From: an uncultured Prevotella sp.
GTDB taxonomy: Bacteria > Bacteroidota > Bacteroidia > Bacteroidales > Bacteroidaceae
Assembly (NCBI GenBank): GCA_946055365.1
Contig: CAMGFM010000041.1
Span: forward strand, 1-9,067
Length of the DNA stretch: 9,067 nucleotides
Direction of reading: 5' to 3'
Shown here one piece after another: positions 1 through 7,084 of this stretch; position 1 is the stretch's first letter; every line of letters begins with the position of its first letter. Position numbers and translations under genes: made by a program. The notes beneath the pieces were generated by a model. The model worked only from the letters and a program-made list of their open reading frames with translations, was not told the origin of the DNA and did not search any database.

Positions 1-102
1 AGCACCAATTATATTATATTTGCCAGTAAGGTGAAAACCTAAACTAAATCCACCAGCACCAGCAAATGTATCTAGGACATTATATTTTTTTATATCAGCC
101 AT
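1..102 (-). CDS. DNA (cytosine-5-)-methyltransferase, N-terminal fragment (runs off the window)
   Basis: The first 34 codons of a minus-strand gene that continues beyond base 1. From an ATG at 102 the frame reads MADIKKYNVLDTFAGAGGFS followed by LGFHLTGKYNIIGA. The segment DTFAGAGGFSLGF (residues 11-23) is the family's motif I, the S-adenosylmethionine-binding loop (normally D-L-F-x-G-x-G-G). The enzyme transfers a methyl group to carbon 5 of cytosine in a specific DNA sequence. Catalytic motif IV (Pro-Cys) and the target-recognition domain lie outside the window. The start is well placed, since motif I normally sits within the first ~20 residues. The fragment is far more AT-rich than the other genes here, which suggests acquisition, probably as part of a restriction-modification system. 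It could equally be an orphan methyltransferase; the partner gene is not visible. Confidence 0.86.
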   Translation of the reverse strand, partial: MADIKKYNVLDTFAGAGGFSLGFHLTGKYNIIGA

Positions 103-146
103 TTATATTACCAATTAGTTTGCACTATTACTTTAGTATTAAAATA

Positions 147-178
147 CAAAGGTACTAATTTTCCACGAGCTAAGTCAA
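147..178 (-). promoter_or_regulatory. Bacteroidota-type promoter for the methyltransferase gene
   Basis: On the minus strand, TACCTTTG (154-147) matches the Bacteroidota -7 element TAnnTTTG exactly. A TTG (178-176) lies 21 bases upstream, as expected for the -33 element. Transcription would start near base 140, giving a leader of about 38 bases before the ATG at 102. Seen in the sequence; activity is inferred. Confidence 0.6.
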
Positions 179-219
179 TTTTTGTGACGCATACGCCCAC
201 TTGCCCCGTGTTTCTTTCT

Positions 220-247
220 TTTGTATCGCATAAATTTCGTAAGTTTG
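220..247 (+). promoter_or_regulatory. Likely murF-alr promoter
   Basis: TAAGTTTG (240-247) matches the -7 consensus TAnnTTTG exactly. The nearest TTTG (220-223) is only 16 bases upstream, shorter than the usual 19-21; a weaker TTTC at 215-218 has the right spacing. The predicted start near base 254 gives a short leader of about 20 bases before the ATG at 273. An AGGA (261-264) could help the ribosome, although this phylum relies little on Shine-Dalgarno pairing. Confidence 0.55.
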
Positions 248-272
248 CACCGTTTTTTTAAGGACAGTTGAT

Positions 273-2747
273 ATGACTTATACTATCGAAAAGGTAACTG
301 CACTCATAGGAGCCAGACGCTACGGCTCGTCCAGAGCCGACATAGGATTTCTCCTTACCGACAGCCGCTCGCTGTGTTTTGCCGAGGAGACCCTGTTCTT
401 TGCACTTAAGTCAGGACGCAACGACGGCCACAACTACATAGCCGACCTCTACCGCCGTGGCGTGCGCAATTTTGTGGTGGAAGACCTGCCGCTGACATGC
501 GACAGCGACTATCCCGACGCCAATTTTCTCAAAGTCGGCAATACGCTCGTCGCATTGCAGCGTCTCGCAGAACGCCACAGAGACGAGTTTGACGTGCCTG
601 TAGTGGGCATAACGGGCAGCAACGGCAAGACCATCGTCAAGGAATGGCTCTACCAACTGCTCTCCCCCGACATGTGTGTCACGCGCTCGCCGCGCAGCTA
701 CAACTCCCAGACGGGCGTGCCGCTCTCCGTGTGGCTGCTCAACGCGCAGAGTCAGGTGGGCATATTTGAGGCCGGCATATCCGAAAGGGGCGAGATGGCC
801 ACGCTGAGTGACATCATACAGCCCACCATCGCCGTACTGACGTTCATTGGCGATGCCCACCAGAAAAACTTTTCGTCGCTTGAGGAGAAGTGCAGGGAGA
901 AGCTGCAACTCTTTCACAACGCCCGCACCATCGTCTACTGCAAGGATGACGGCATCGTAGACCGCCTTGTGAGTGAGTCGGGATGCAAGGGAGAGAATCT
1001 CGCGTGGTCTGCCATAGACACCTCTGCCGTCTTTTATGTCAAGGCGGTGCATAAGCAGGGGCTCACGTCCACCATACATTATATATATAAGGGCATGGAG
1101 GGCTGCTACACGCTGCCTTTCATCGACGAGGCCTCCATACGCAACTCTGCCACTACCGCTGTCGTGGCCCTGCACCTCGGACTTTCCATGGACAGCCTGC
1201 ACTCGCGCATGGCCGCGCTTGAGCCTGTGGCGATGAGACTGGAGGTTAAGGAGGGACAGCACGGCTGTACGCTCATCAACGACTCCTATAATTCGGACAT
1301 CAACTCGCTCGACATCGCGCTCGACTTCATGCACCGCCGTCCAGACCACAAGGGGCGCAGGCGCACACTTATACTTAGCGACATCTATCAGACGGGTGAG
1401 GCCCCAGAACGTCTCTATACCAAGGTGGGACACCTCGCCTCCAACCGTGGCGTGGTGAAGCTCATAGGCGTGGGGCCGCAGATCTCGCAATATGGCGACC
1501 TTATTGACGTGAGCGAAAAGCATTTCTTCCCCGACGTGAAGTCGTTTATTCACGACCCCGTGTTCTCCTCCCTGCGCGACGAGATAATACTTGTCAAGGG
1601 CGCGCGCCGCTTTGGCTTTGACAATATCACGGAGCTGCTCGTGCAGAAGGTGCATGAGACGACGCTCGAGGTCAACCTCGGCAACCTCGTGAAGAACCTC
1701 AACCACTACCGATCGATGATGCGCAAGGACACAAAGCTCGTGTGCATGATCAAAGCCGACGCTTATGGCGCAGGCGCGGTGGAAGTGGCAAAGACGCTGC
1801 AAGACCATAGGGTGGACTATCTCGCCGTGGCGGTGGCTGATGAGGGCGTGACGCTGCGCAAGAACGGCATCACCTCGGACATAATGGTCATGAACCCGGA
1901 GATGTCGTCGTTCAAGACACTCTTTGACTACCGCCTTGAGCCGGAGGTCTACAGCTTCCGCTTGCTTGAGGCACTCATACACGCCGCGCGAAAGGAGGGT
2001 ATAGGCAACTTCCCCGTGCATATAAAGCTCGACACGGGCATGCACCGCCTCGGCTTTGACCCCTTGTGCGACATGGACAGGCTCATAGACATGCTGCAAC
2101 ACCAGTCGTCGATAGTGCCGCGCTCGGTGTTCTCTCATTTTGTGGGCAGCGACAGCGACTCATTCGACGAGTTCTCCGAGCGGCAGTTCCGCCTTTTCGA
2201 CGAGGCGAGCCGCAAGCTGTGCGACTCATTCCCCCACAGGATATTACGCCACATCGACAATTCGGCAGGCATAGAGCATTTTCCGCAACGCCAGCTCGAC
2301 GCTTGCCGCCTCGGACTGGGGCTTTATGGCTACAATCCGCGCGACAACTCCATGCTGCATAACGTCACCACGCTCAAGACTACCATCCTGCAAATGCACA
2401 GTGTCAAGGCTGGGGAGAGCGTGGGCTACAGCAGGCGCGGGGTGATGGACCATGACGGCGTGGTGGCAGCCATTCCGATAGGCTATGCCGACGGACTCAA
2501 CCGCCATCTTGGCTGTCGGGGCTGCTATTGTCTCGTGGGAGGCAAGAGAGCCTACTATCTCGGCAATATATGTATGGACGTGGCGATGATAGACGTTACT
2601 GGCATAGACTGCAAGGAGGGCGATGCCGTGACCATCTTTGGCGAAGAGCTGCCTGCGACGGTGCTTGCCGATGCGCAGGACACGATAGTTTATGAGGTGC
2701 TGACGGGCGTGAGCAACCGTGTGAGGCGTGTCTACTATCAGGACTGA
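273..2747 (+). CDS. murF-alr: Bifunctional MurF (UDP-MurNAc-tripeptide:D-Ala-D-Ala ligase) / alanine racemase fusion
   Basis: An 824-residue cytoplasmic fusion typical of Bacteroidota. Residues 1-~455 are a Mur ligase: the DSR uracil-site motif at 30-32, the ATP loop GITGSNGKT at 112-120, and INDSYNSD at 335-342, where MurF normally has DxYNANP. Residues ~463-824 are a fold-type III alanine racemase: PLP-binding Lys494 in MIKADAYGAG, catalytic Tyr719 in VGYSRRG, IPIGYADG at 734-741, and GNICMD near 764-769. The racemase makes D-Ala from L-Ala. MurF adds D-Ala-D-Ala to the muramoyl tripeptide, the last cytoplasmic peptide step before MraY. The racemase half has every key residue and is very probably active. 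The ligase half lacks the usual GRHN segment around residues 285-295 (it reads DEASIRNSATTA), so its activity is less certain. From memory, this is a trait of the fusion family. The gene stands alone between its own promoter and terminator. Confidence 0.96.
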   Translation: MTYTIEKVTALIGARRYGSSRADIGFLLTDSRSLCFAEETLFFALKSGRNDGHNYIADLYRRGVRNFVVEDLPLTCDSDYPDANFLKVGNTLVALQRLAERHRDEFDVPVVGITGSNGKTIVKEWLYQLLSPDMCVTRSPRSYNSQTGVPLSVWLLNAQSQVGIFEAGISERGEMATLSDIIQPTIAVLTFIGDAHQKNFSSLEEKCREKLQLFHNARTIVYCKDDGIVDRLVSESGCKGENLAWSAIDTSAVFYVKAVHKQGLTSTIHYIYKGMEGCYTLPFIDEASIRNSATTAVVALHLGLSMDSLHSRMAALEPVAMRLEVKEGQHGCTLINDSYNSDINSLDIALDFMHRRPDHKGRRRTLILSDIYQTGEAPERLYTKVGHLASNRGVVKLIGVGPQISQYGDLIDVSEKHFFPDVKSFIHDPVFSSLRDEIILVKGARRFGFDNITELLVQKVHETTLEVNLGNLVKNLNHYRSMMRKDTKLVCMIKADAYGAGAVEVAKTLQDHRVDYLAVAVADEGVTLRKNGITSDIMVMNPEMSSFKTLFDYRLEPEVYSFRLLEALIHAARKEGIGNFPVHIKLDTGMHRLGFDPLCDMDRLIDMLQHQSSIVPRSVFSHFVGSDSDSFDEFSERQFRLFDEASRKLCDSFPHRILRHIDNSAGIEHFPQRQLDACRLGLGLYGYNPRDNSMLHNVTTLKTTILQMHSVKAGESVGYSRRGVMDHDGVVAAIPIGYADGLNRHLGCRGCYCLVGGKRAYYLGNICMDVAMIDVTGIDCKEGDAVTIFGEELPATVLADAQDTIVYEVLTGVSNRVRRVYYQD

Positions 2748-2780
2748 GCCTTGCGTGACAAACGTTTGCGCAGAAGAAAA

Positions 2781-2802
2781 TGCCGTTGCGGCACTTTTTT
2801 TT
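2781..2802 (+). terminator. Intrinsic terminator of murF-alr
   Basis: TGCCG (2781-2785) and CGGCA (2789-2793) form a 5-bp GC-rich stem with a TTG loop, followed by C and eight T (2795-2802). Four A upstream of the stem could extend it. It lies 33 bases after the murF-alr stop codon. Confidence 0.75.
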
Positions 2803-2833
2803 GCTGAACTCGTGATATTTGTGAGTAACTTTG
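2800..2833 (+). promoter_or_regulatory. Bacteroidota-type promoter of the downstream small RNA unit
   Basis: TAACTTTG (2826-2833) is an exact TAnnTTTG -7 element. TTTG (2800-2803), at the end of the preceding terminator's T-run, lies 22 bases upstream in the -33 position. Transcription should begin near 2838-2841. The promoter therefore starts exactly where the murF-alr transcript should end, which marks an independent transcription unit. Confidence 0.6.
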
Positions 2834-2839
2834 TAGTGA

Positions 2840-3130
2840 AGATAGGCGGCGGTTCGGCAATTAGAGCAAGCTCTATTGCGCTCGCCTTGCTCTGTCTTTG
2901 CAGCGTAAAAAGACAAAGGGATAACATGACCTTTCTCGTCAGGCAGGTGTGCATGGCAGGGGCTTGCCTTGTACAACGCCTCTGGCGGGGAAGAACGGTC
3001 AGAGTCCCGTCTTTGGATAGAAGATATAGGTTGTTTCAAATATCATTAGTGAAAAAAGGTTTCTCATAGAAGATTATTGGTTTAATGGAATTGGGGAGTG
3101 GGCTTTCGGGAGAAGACTCACTCTTTTTTT
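2840..3130 (+). ncRNA. Putative structured small RNA (~290 nt), family not identified
   Basis: This stretch is bounded by its own promoter and an intrinsic terminator and holds no convincing gene. Several helices are visible. The first pairs AGGCG (2844-2848) with CGCCT (2883-2887) around an inner hairpin, GCAAT (2857-2861) plus AGAG (2863-2866) with CTCT (2871-2874) plus ATTGC (2875-2879). A second domain of ~100 nt pairs CAAAG (2914-2918) with CTTTG (3011-3015) and TGACC (2926-2930) with GGTCA (2997-3001). It encloses AGGCAGG/CTTGCCT and CGCC/GGCG hairpins. The 3' third is AT-rich. Promoter-to-terminator RNAs such as Bacteroidales-1 and 6S-like RNAs share this layout, but I cannot match the sequence; it lacks the SRP tetraloop motif and RNase P or tmRNA signatures. 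Alternative: a 47-codon ORF, Arg-rich, from ATG 2926 to TAG 3069, 26 bases before the terminator stem. Confidence 0.45.
3096..3130 (+). terminator. Intrinsic terminator of the small RNA unit
   Basis: GAGTGGG (3096-3102) pairs with CTCACTC (3117-3123) with one G-T wobble. Inside, TTTC/GAAG continues the helix past a C-A mismatch and closes on a GGGA loop. Seven T follow (3124-3130). Confidence 0.75.
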
Positions 3131-3189
3131 GTCTTGTCACTTTCGTGCTGTCCATAGTGTCCTTGCGTAGTGTCCTTGGCGCGTGCTCT

Positions 3190-3475
3190 GCGGTGAGGCG
3201 GCATTTTTACATTTGCAAGACGGCACTTGTCGTTGCGGCGATGCCCGTCACGTTTTTATAGACAGCCACTTTAGGGTGTGTCAAGTGGCACTTTAGACAA
3301 TGAAAAGCGGCACTTTTGATAGCATAAAGTGGCACTTTTGATGGCATAAAGCGGCACTTTGACTTTTGTCGTCTGACTCTTTCTTTTTTTTGACGGTCAC
3401 TGTCGGGTGTGTCAGTCGGCACATTATAGATGCAAGGCGGCTTTTTTGCATGGCTCAGGCGGCATCGGCAAGTGT
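3190..3475. repeat. Array A: ~12 imperfect 22-bp-period repeats with core AAAGYGGCACTTT
   Basis: This fills the gene-free stretch before the end of the cardiolipin synthase gene. The GGCA of the core begins at 3287, 3309, 3331 and 3353, exactly 22 bases apart. Degenerate copies keep the phase: 3200 (GGCA), 3222 (GGCA), 3265 (GCCA), 3396 (GTCA), 3418 (GGCA), 3439 (GGCT) and 3461 (GGCA). The core is a near-palindrome (AAAGTG-G-CACTTT). The last nine bases of each unit vary, but neighbouring units resemble each other (TGATAGCAT, TGATGGCAT). A longer duplication is also present: 3261-3300 matches 3392-3431 at 29 of 40 positions, including a shared GGGTGTGTCA, offset 131, close to six units. Just upstream, TAGTGTCCTTG occurs twice (3155-3165, 3168-3178). 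This is not a CRISPR: the cores and gaps are too short. Function unknown. I see no clear terminator for the minus-strand gene here. Confidence 0.85.
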
Positions 3476-3497
3476 CGCGGGATGGTCGTGGCAAGTG

Positions 3498-4922
3498 TCA
3501 CAGCAGGGGGGAGAAGAGGCGAATGAGCGACTCTGCAAGACGGTGGCCCAGCGTGTGAGTCTCGTCTCTGCGCACAGAAAGGAAGTCGGTGGACTTGGCG
3601 GCATCGGCGAGGAATATCTCCCTTATCTTTACCGCCACCTCACTGTCATAGAAGAAGATATTGGCCTCGAAATTGTTTTCAAAGCTGCGCGCGTCTACGT
3701 TTGCGCTGCCGCATGTCGACACTATGTCGTCGGCCACGAGCAGCTTGCTGTGGTTGAAGCCCCCATCATAGAGCAGGGCCTTTGCCCCTGCCTCCACTAT
3801 GTCGGCAAGATAGGACATGGAAGCCGTGTCCATGACATGACTGTCGCATTGTCTCGGCACCATGACACGCACGTCCACGCCAGCGAGAGCGGCTGTGCGT
3901 ATGGCGAGTATGACGGGTTCGGTGGGCAGGAAGTAGGGAGTCTCGATGTAGACATATCTCTTTGCCTCGAGCAGTATGCGCACATAGGCGTTCATGATGT
4001 CGGGCCACGGTGCTGCGGGGCTGCCCGTCACCACCTGAGCTATGCAGTTGTTGCTGACAAGCGGGTCTATGGGCGGGTAATACTTGCGTCCGCTCACGAG
4101 AGTGCGGTCCACAAAAAACCAGTCTACGAGAAACGCCGCCTGCAAACCATACACCGCCGCGCCCCTTACCTGCATGTGAGTGTCGCGCCAGGGCTGTCCG
4201 TTCTCTCCCTTGACATATCTCAGTGCGATGTTCATGCCTCCTATGAAGCCCGTAGTGCCGTCAATGACACACAGTTTGCGATGGTTGCGATAGTTGACCT
4301 TGCTCGTGAACATCGGCAGCTTGGCAGGCATGAAGGCCCTGATGTCCACACCCTCTTCTCTCATGCGCTCAAAGAATTTGCGCGGCGTGCGCCAGCATCC
4401 CACATCATCATATATGACCCTCACCTCCACGCCCTCCCGGGCCTTGGCTATGAGCGCGTCGGCGATGAGACGGCCCAGTGGGTCGTCGTCAAGTATGTAG
4501 GTGATGATGTGTATGTGGTGTCTGGCGCGGGCTATGGCCTTGAGCAGTGCGGGGAAGAAACCATAGCCGTCGGTAAACACCTGCACCTCGTTGTCCTTGA
4601 ACGGCATGGCCTCGCTCTGTGTGGCAAGCATCTGCACCAAGCGGCGCAATGGCTCAGGCACGTGCAGTCCGTGCTGCCGTGCAGAGCCAAGCAGCGAGCG
4701 GCGCGTAATCTGGTCGAGCGAGTGACGTGATATGTAGCGCATCTTGCGTGTGTTGCGGCCGAAGAAAAGGTAGAGTACAGTCCCTGCCAAAGGCACGAAC
4801 ACAAGCACCAGTATCCATGCCAGAGTCTTGGCAGGCTGCCGCTTGTCCATGAGTATGCGCATGATGACGGCGGCGGTGAGTGCCACGTAGGCGGTGAGTG
4901 CTATCCAGTGTATGTATATCAT
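3498..4922 (-). CDS. cls: Cardiolipin synthase, two-domain phospholipase D family
   Basis: A 474-residue inner-membrane enzyme that joins two phosphatidylglycerol molecules to make cardiolipin and glycerol. Two N-terminal hydrophobic segments (about residues 4-22 and 32-54) anchor it; the rest is cytoplasmic. Both HxKxxxxD catalytic motifs of the phospholipase D superfamily are intact: His214, Lys216, Asp221 in NHRKLCVID, and His391, Lys393, Asp398 in NHSKLLVAD. Each is followed by the usual Gly-rich or Asn stretch (GFIGGMNIA; CGSANVDARSFENNFE). Length and membrane anchors match the ClsA-like family, whose members run to about 480 residues. The ATG at 4922 is chosen because it keeps the first membrane helix complete. 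The gene lies 75 bases after the dnaG stop with no promoter-like sequence between, so cotranscription with dnaG is plausible. Another lipid-joining PLD activity is possible but less likely. Confidence 0.93.
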   Translation of the reverse strand: MIYIHWIALTAYVALTAAVIMRILMDKRQPAKTLAWILVLVFVPLAGTVLYLFFGRNTRKMRYISRHSLDQITRRSLLGSARQHGLHVPEPLRRLVQMLATQSEAMPFKDNEVQVFTDGYGFFPALLKAIARARHHIHIITYILDDDPLGRLIADALIAKAREGVEVRVIYDDVGCWRTPRKFFERMREEGVDIRAFMPAKLPMFTSKVNYRNHRKLCVIDGTTGFIGGMNIALRYVKGENGQPWRDTHMQVRGAAVYGLQAAFLVDWFFVDRTLVSGRKYYPPIDPLVSNNCIAQVVTGSPAAPWPDIMNAYVRILLEAKRYVYIETPYFLPTEPVILAIRTAALAGVDVRVMVPRQCDSHVMDTASMSYLADIVEAGAKALLYDGGFNHSKLLVADDIVSTCGSANVDARSFENNFEANIFFYDSEVAVKIREIFLADAAKSTDFLSVRRDETHTLGHRLAESLIRLFSPLL

Positions 4923-4997
4923 GAGCGTGTGCAGGCATAGGGCCGTGTTGTGAGGGTGTCGGTGATGATTGTCTTGTGGCGTGAGCGCGCCGTGGTG

Positions 4998-6992
4998 TCA
5001 GGCAATGACGTTGTTGCCTAGCAGTCGTGCCAGCTTGCCCCTCAGCTCATGCACCTGCTTGTATTCCTGCATGAGCGTCGTGAGCCTCTGCGGGTCGTTT
5101 GCGGCTGCGGCAATGTCGGCCTTGAGCCTGTTTATCTGCCTTGTGAGCCTGTCCATGCGCAGGTCGTTTAGCAGGTGGTCGGTGTCTTGCCTTATCTTGT
5201 CAGTGCGGTTTTGTTCCATAAGCAGCCTGTCCTCCTCGTTGCGCGGCTGTTCGGCCTCCTGTCTTGCCTTTTGTTCCATGATGATATTATAGGGGTCGAG
5301 GCTCAGTTGCGCCGCGGCCTTGCTCACCTCTATGTCCTGATGGTTGATGAGCAGCCTTGTGGCGTTGAAATCCTCGTCGCCGCTGTGTGCCACACACTCC
5401 TTGAGCATCGTGGCGTAGGTGTCGCAGTCGAGCCTTATGCCGTCCACGCCGAGGTTATAGTCAATATATTGCGCCACGTTGAGGTCAATGGTAGAGCCGT
5501 CCTCACACTCCACGTTGTTGAATATGACCGTTTCCCCGTGCCTCACTATCATTTGCGCGAGCATGGTCTCCACCTTTGATGTCTCGTTGTTGGCTTCGTG
5601 GCGTGCCGTCACCTCGTTTGTGGCGTTGTGAATGGCTGGTGTGTTGTCCTTGGGTGTCTCCGTGACCCTTGCCCCGTTGCCCTTGTCGGCGCGTATGAAC
5701 GAGTTGAGCGTGCTGATGAGCGTGTTTTCGTTTATGCCAGTCCTTGCCGCGCAGTCGTGAATGTAGGTGTCTCTCAGTATAGGGTTGGTCACGTAGGCCA
5801 CGCTGCGTATTATGGAGTTGACAGCCTCAGACCTTTTGAGCGGGTCGCGCTGTCCCTTGAGCAGCAGGTCGGTCTTGAACTCGATGAAGTCGGTCTGCCT
5901 TTCCTCCACATACTGCCTGAAGTCGGTTGCGGTGTGCTTTCGCGAGAACGAGTCGGGGTCTTCGCCGTCGGGCAACAGCAGCACCTTGAGGTTCATGCCC
6001 TCTGCCAGCAGCATGTCAGTGCCTCGCAGGGCGGCGTGAATGCCTGCGCTGTCGCCGTCATAGAGCAGCGTGATGTTTGAGGTGAAGCGGTGCAGCATAC
6101 GTATCTGGTGCAATGAGAGAGCCGTGCCTGAGTTTGCCACCACGTTTTCTATGCCACACTGGTGCATAGAGATTACATCGGTGTAGCCTTCCACCATGTA
6201 GACGCGGTCTTCTCGCGCTATGGCTTTCTTGGCGTGGTAGATTCCGTAGAGTTCACGGTCCTTGTGATAAATCTCACTGTCAGGTGAGTTCACATACTTC
6301 TGGTTTACGCCCTTGGTGCGTGCATCCAGCAGTCTGCCGCCGAACCCCACGACCTTGCCGCTCACTCCTATCCACGGGAAGATGACCCTTCCTGCAAAGC
6401 GGTCGACGGGTGAGCCTTTGCTGTCGGCGAATGAGAGTCCTGTCTTGTAGAGAAAGTCCTCCTTATAGCCCCCTTTCACAGCCGCCTGCGACATGGCTTG
6501 CCTGTCGTTGAGGGCATATCCGAGCTTGAACTTGCGTATCGTGTCATTGCGGAAGCCGCGGCTGCGGAAGTATTGCATGCCTATCGCCACTCCGTCGGGC
6601 GTGTTTGAGAGCGTGTCCTGAAAGTATTGTGCTGCCCATTCGTTTATTGCCATCATGCTCTCTCGCTCTCCCTGCTCCCGTCTCTCGTCGTCGGAGAGCT
6701 GGCGCTCGTGTATCTCTATGTGATATTTGTTGGCGAGCCATCTCAGAGCCTCCACATAGGTCATCTGTTCGTGTTCCATGATAAACGACACGGGGTTTCC
6801 GCCCTTGCCGCATCCGAAGCAGTGGCACATGCCGCGCGCTGGCGAGACATAGAATGACGGTGTCTTCTCGTCGTGAAAGGGGCATAGGCCCTTGTAGTTG
6901 GCTCCGCTGCGGCGCAGTGTCACAAATTCTGACACCACGTCAACAATGTTGGCGGCTTCGTTGATGCGTTCTATCGTCTGTCTGTCAATCAT
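4998..6992 (-). CDS. dnaG: DNA primase DnaG
   Basis: A 664-residue replicative primase that makes the short RNA primers for Okazaki fragments and works with the DnaB helicase at the fork. The N-terminal zinc-binding domain shows Cys37, His40, Cys58 and Cys61 in CPFH...CFGC. The catalytic TOPRIM domain has Glu268 in VEGYTD (267-272) and Asp312/Asp314 in YDGDSAG (311-317), the metal-binding acidic residues. LPDGEDPDSF follows at 340-349. A polar Asn/Thr-rich linker (about 437-473) leads to the C-terminal helicase-interaction region, whose end (about 575-655) is rich in charged residues and probably helical. All key residues are present and the length is normal. The ATG at 6992 gives MIDRQTIERI, the usual start for this phylum's DnaG. 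The 92-base gap to the upstream permease gene contains no TAnnTTTG element, so dnaG may be read from upstream. Confidence 0.98.
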   Translation of the reverse strand: MIDRQTIERINEAANIVDVVSEFVTLRRSGANYKGLCPFHDEKTPSFYVSPARGMCHCFGCGKGGNPVSFIMEHEQMTYVEALRWLANKYHIEIHERQLSDDERREQGERESMMAINEWAAQYFQDTLSNTPDGVAIGMQYFRSRGFRNDTIRKFKLGYALNDRQAMSQAAVKGGYKEDFLYKTGLSFADSKGSPVDRFAGRVIFPWIGVSGKVVGFGGRLLDARTKGVNQKYVNSPDSEIYHKDRELYGIYHAKKAIAREDRVYMVEGYTDVISMHQCGIENVVANSGTALSLHQIRMLHRFTSNITLLYDGDSAGIHAALRGTDMLLAEGMNLKVLLLPDGEDPDSFSRKHTATDFRQYVEERQTDFIEFKTDLLLKGQRDPLKRSEAVNSIIRSVAYVTNPILRDTYIHDCAARTGINENTLISTLNSFIRADKGNGARVTETPKDNTPAIHNATNEVTARHEANNETSKVETMLAQMIVRHGETVIFNNVECEDGSTIDLNVAQYIDYNLGVDGIRLDCDTYATMLKECVAHSGDEDFNATRLLINHQDIEVSKAAAQLSLDPYNIIMEQKARQEAEQPRNEEDRLLMEQNRTDKIRQDTDHLLNDLRMDRLTRQINRLKADIAAAANDPQRLTTLMQEYKQVHELRGKLARLLGNNVIA

Positions 6993-7084
6993 AGTGTGTG
7001 GCTGTTTGCTTTTGATAAAGGCGTTGTCTTTAAGAAAAAGATGCGGTTGTGCCTTGCCCTTGCCGTCAGTATGCCCTTGGGCTG

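Noticed and set aside
411..2138. Long open frame (575 codons) on the minus strand inside murF-alr
   Set aside because: Fully antisense to a gene with clear MurF and racemase motifs. The product has no recognisable motif; the frame is open because of codon bias.
2914..3015. Signal recognition particle (4.5S) RNA, because of its ~100-nt closed domain
   Set aside because: The conserved apical GGAA tetraloop with flanking AGCAG is absent, and the domain branches rather than forming one rod.
3085..3261. Plus-strand 58-codon open frame from ATG 3085
   Set aside because: It begins just before a strong terminator hairpin and runs into the repeat array, with no family signature.
3190..3475. CRISPR array
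   Set aside because: Repeat core ~13 bases with ~9-base gaps, imperfect copies and similar neighbouring gaps. CRISPR repeats and spacers are each ~25-40 bases, and no cas gene is present.
3366..4730. 454-codon plus-strand open frame across the repeats and cls
   Set aside because: It starts inside repeat array A and is antisense to cls, which has both intact HKD motifs. No family signature.
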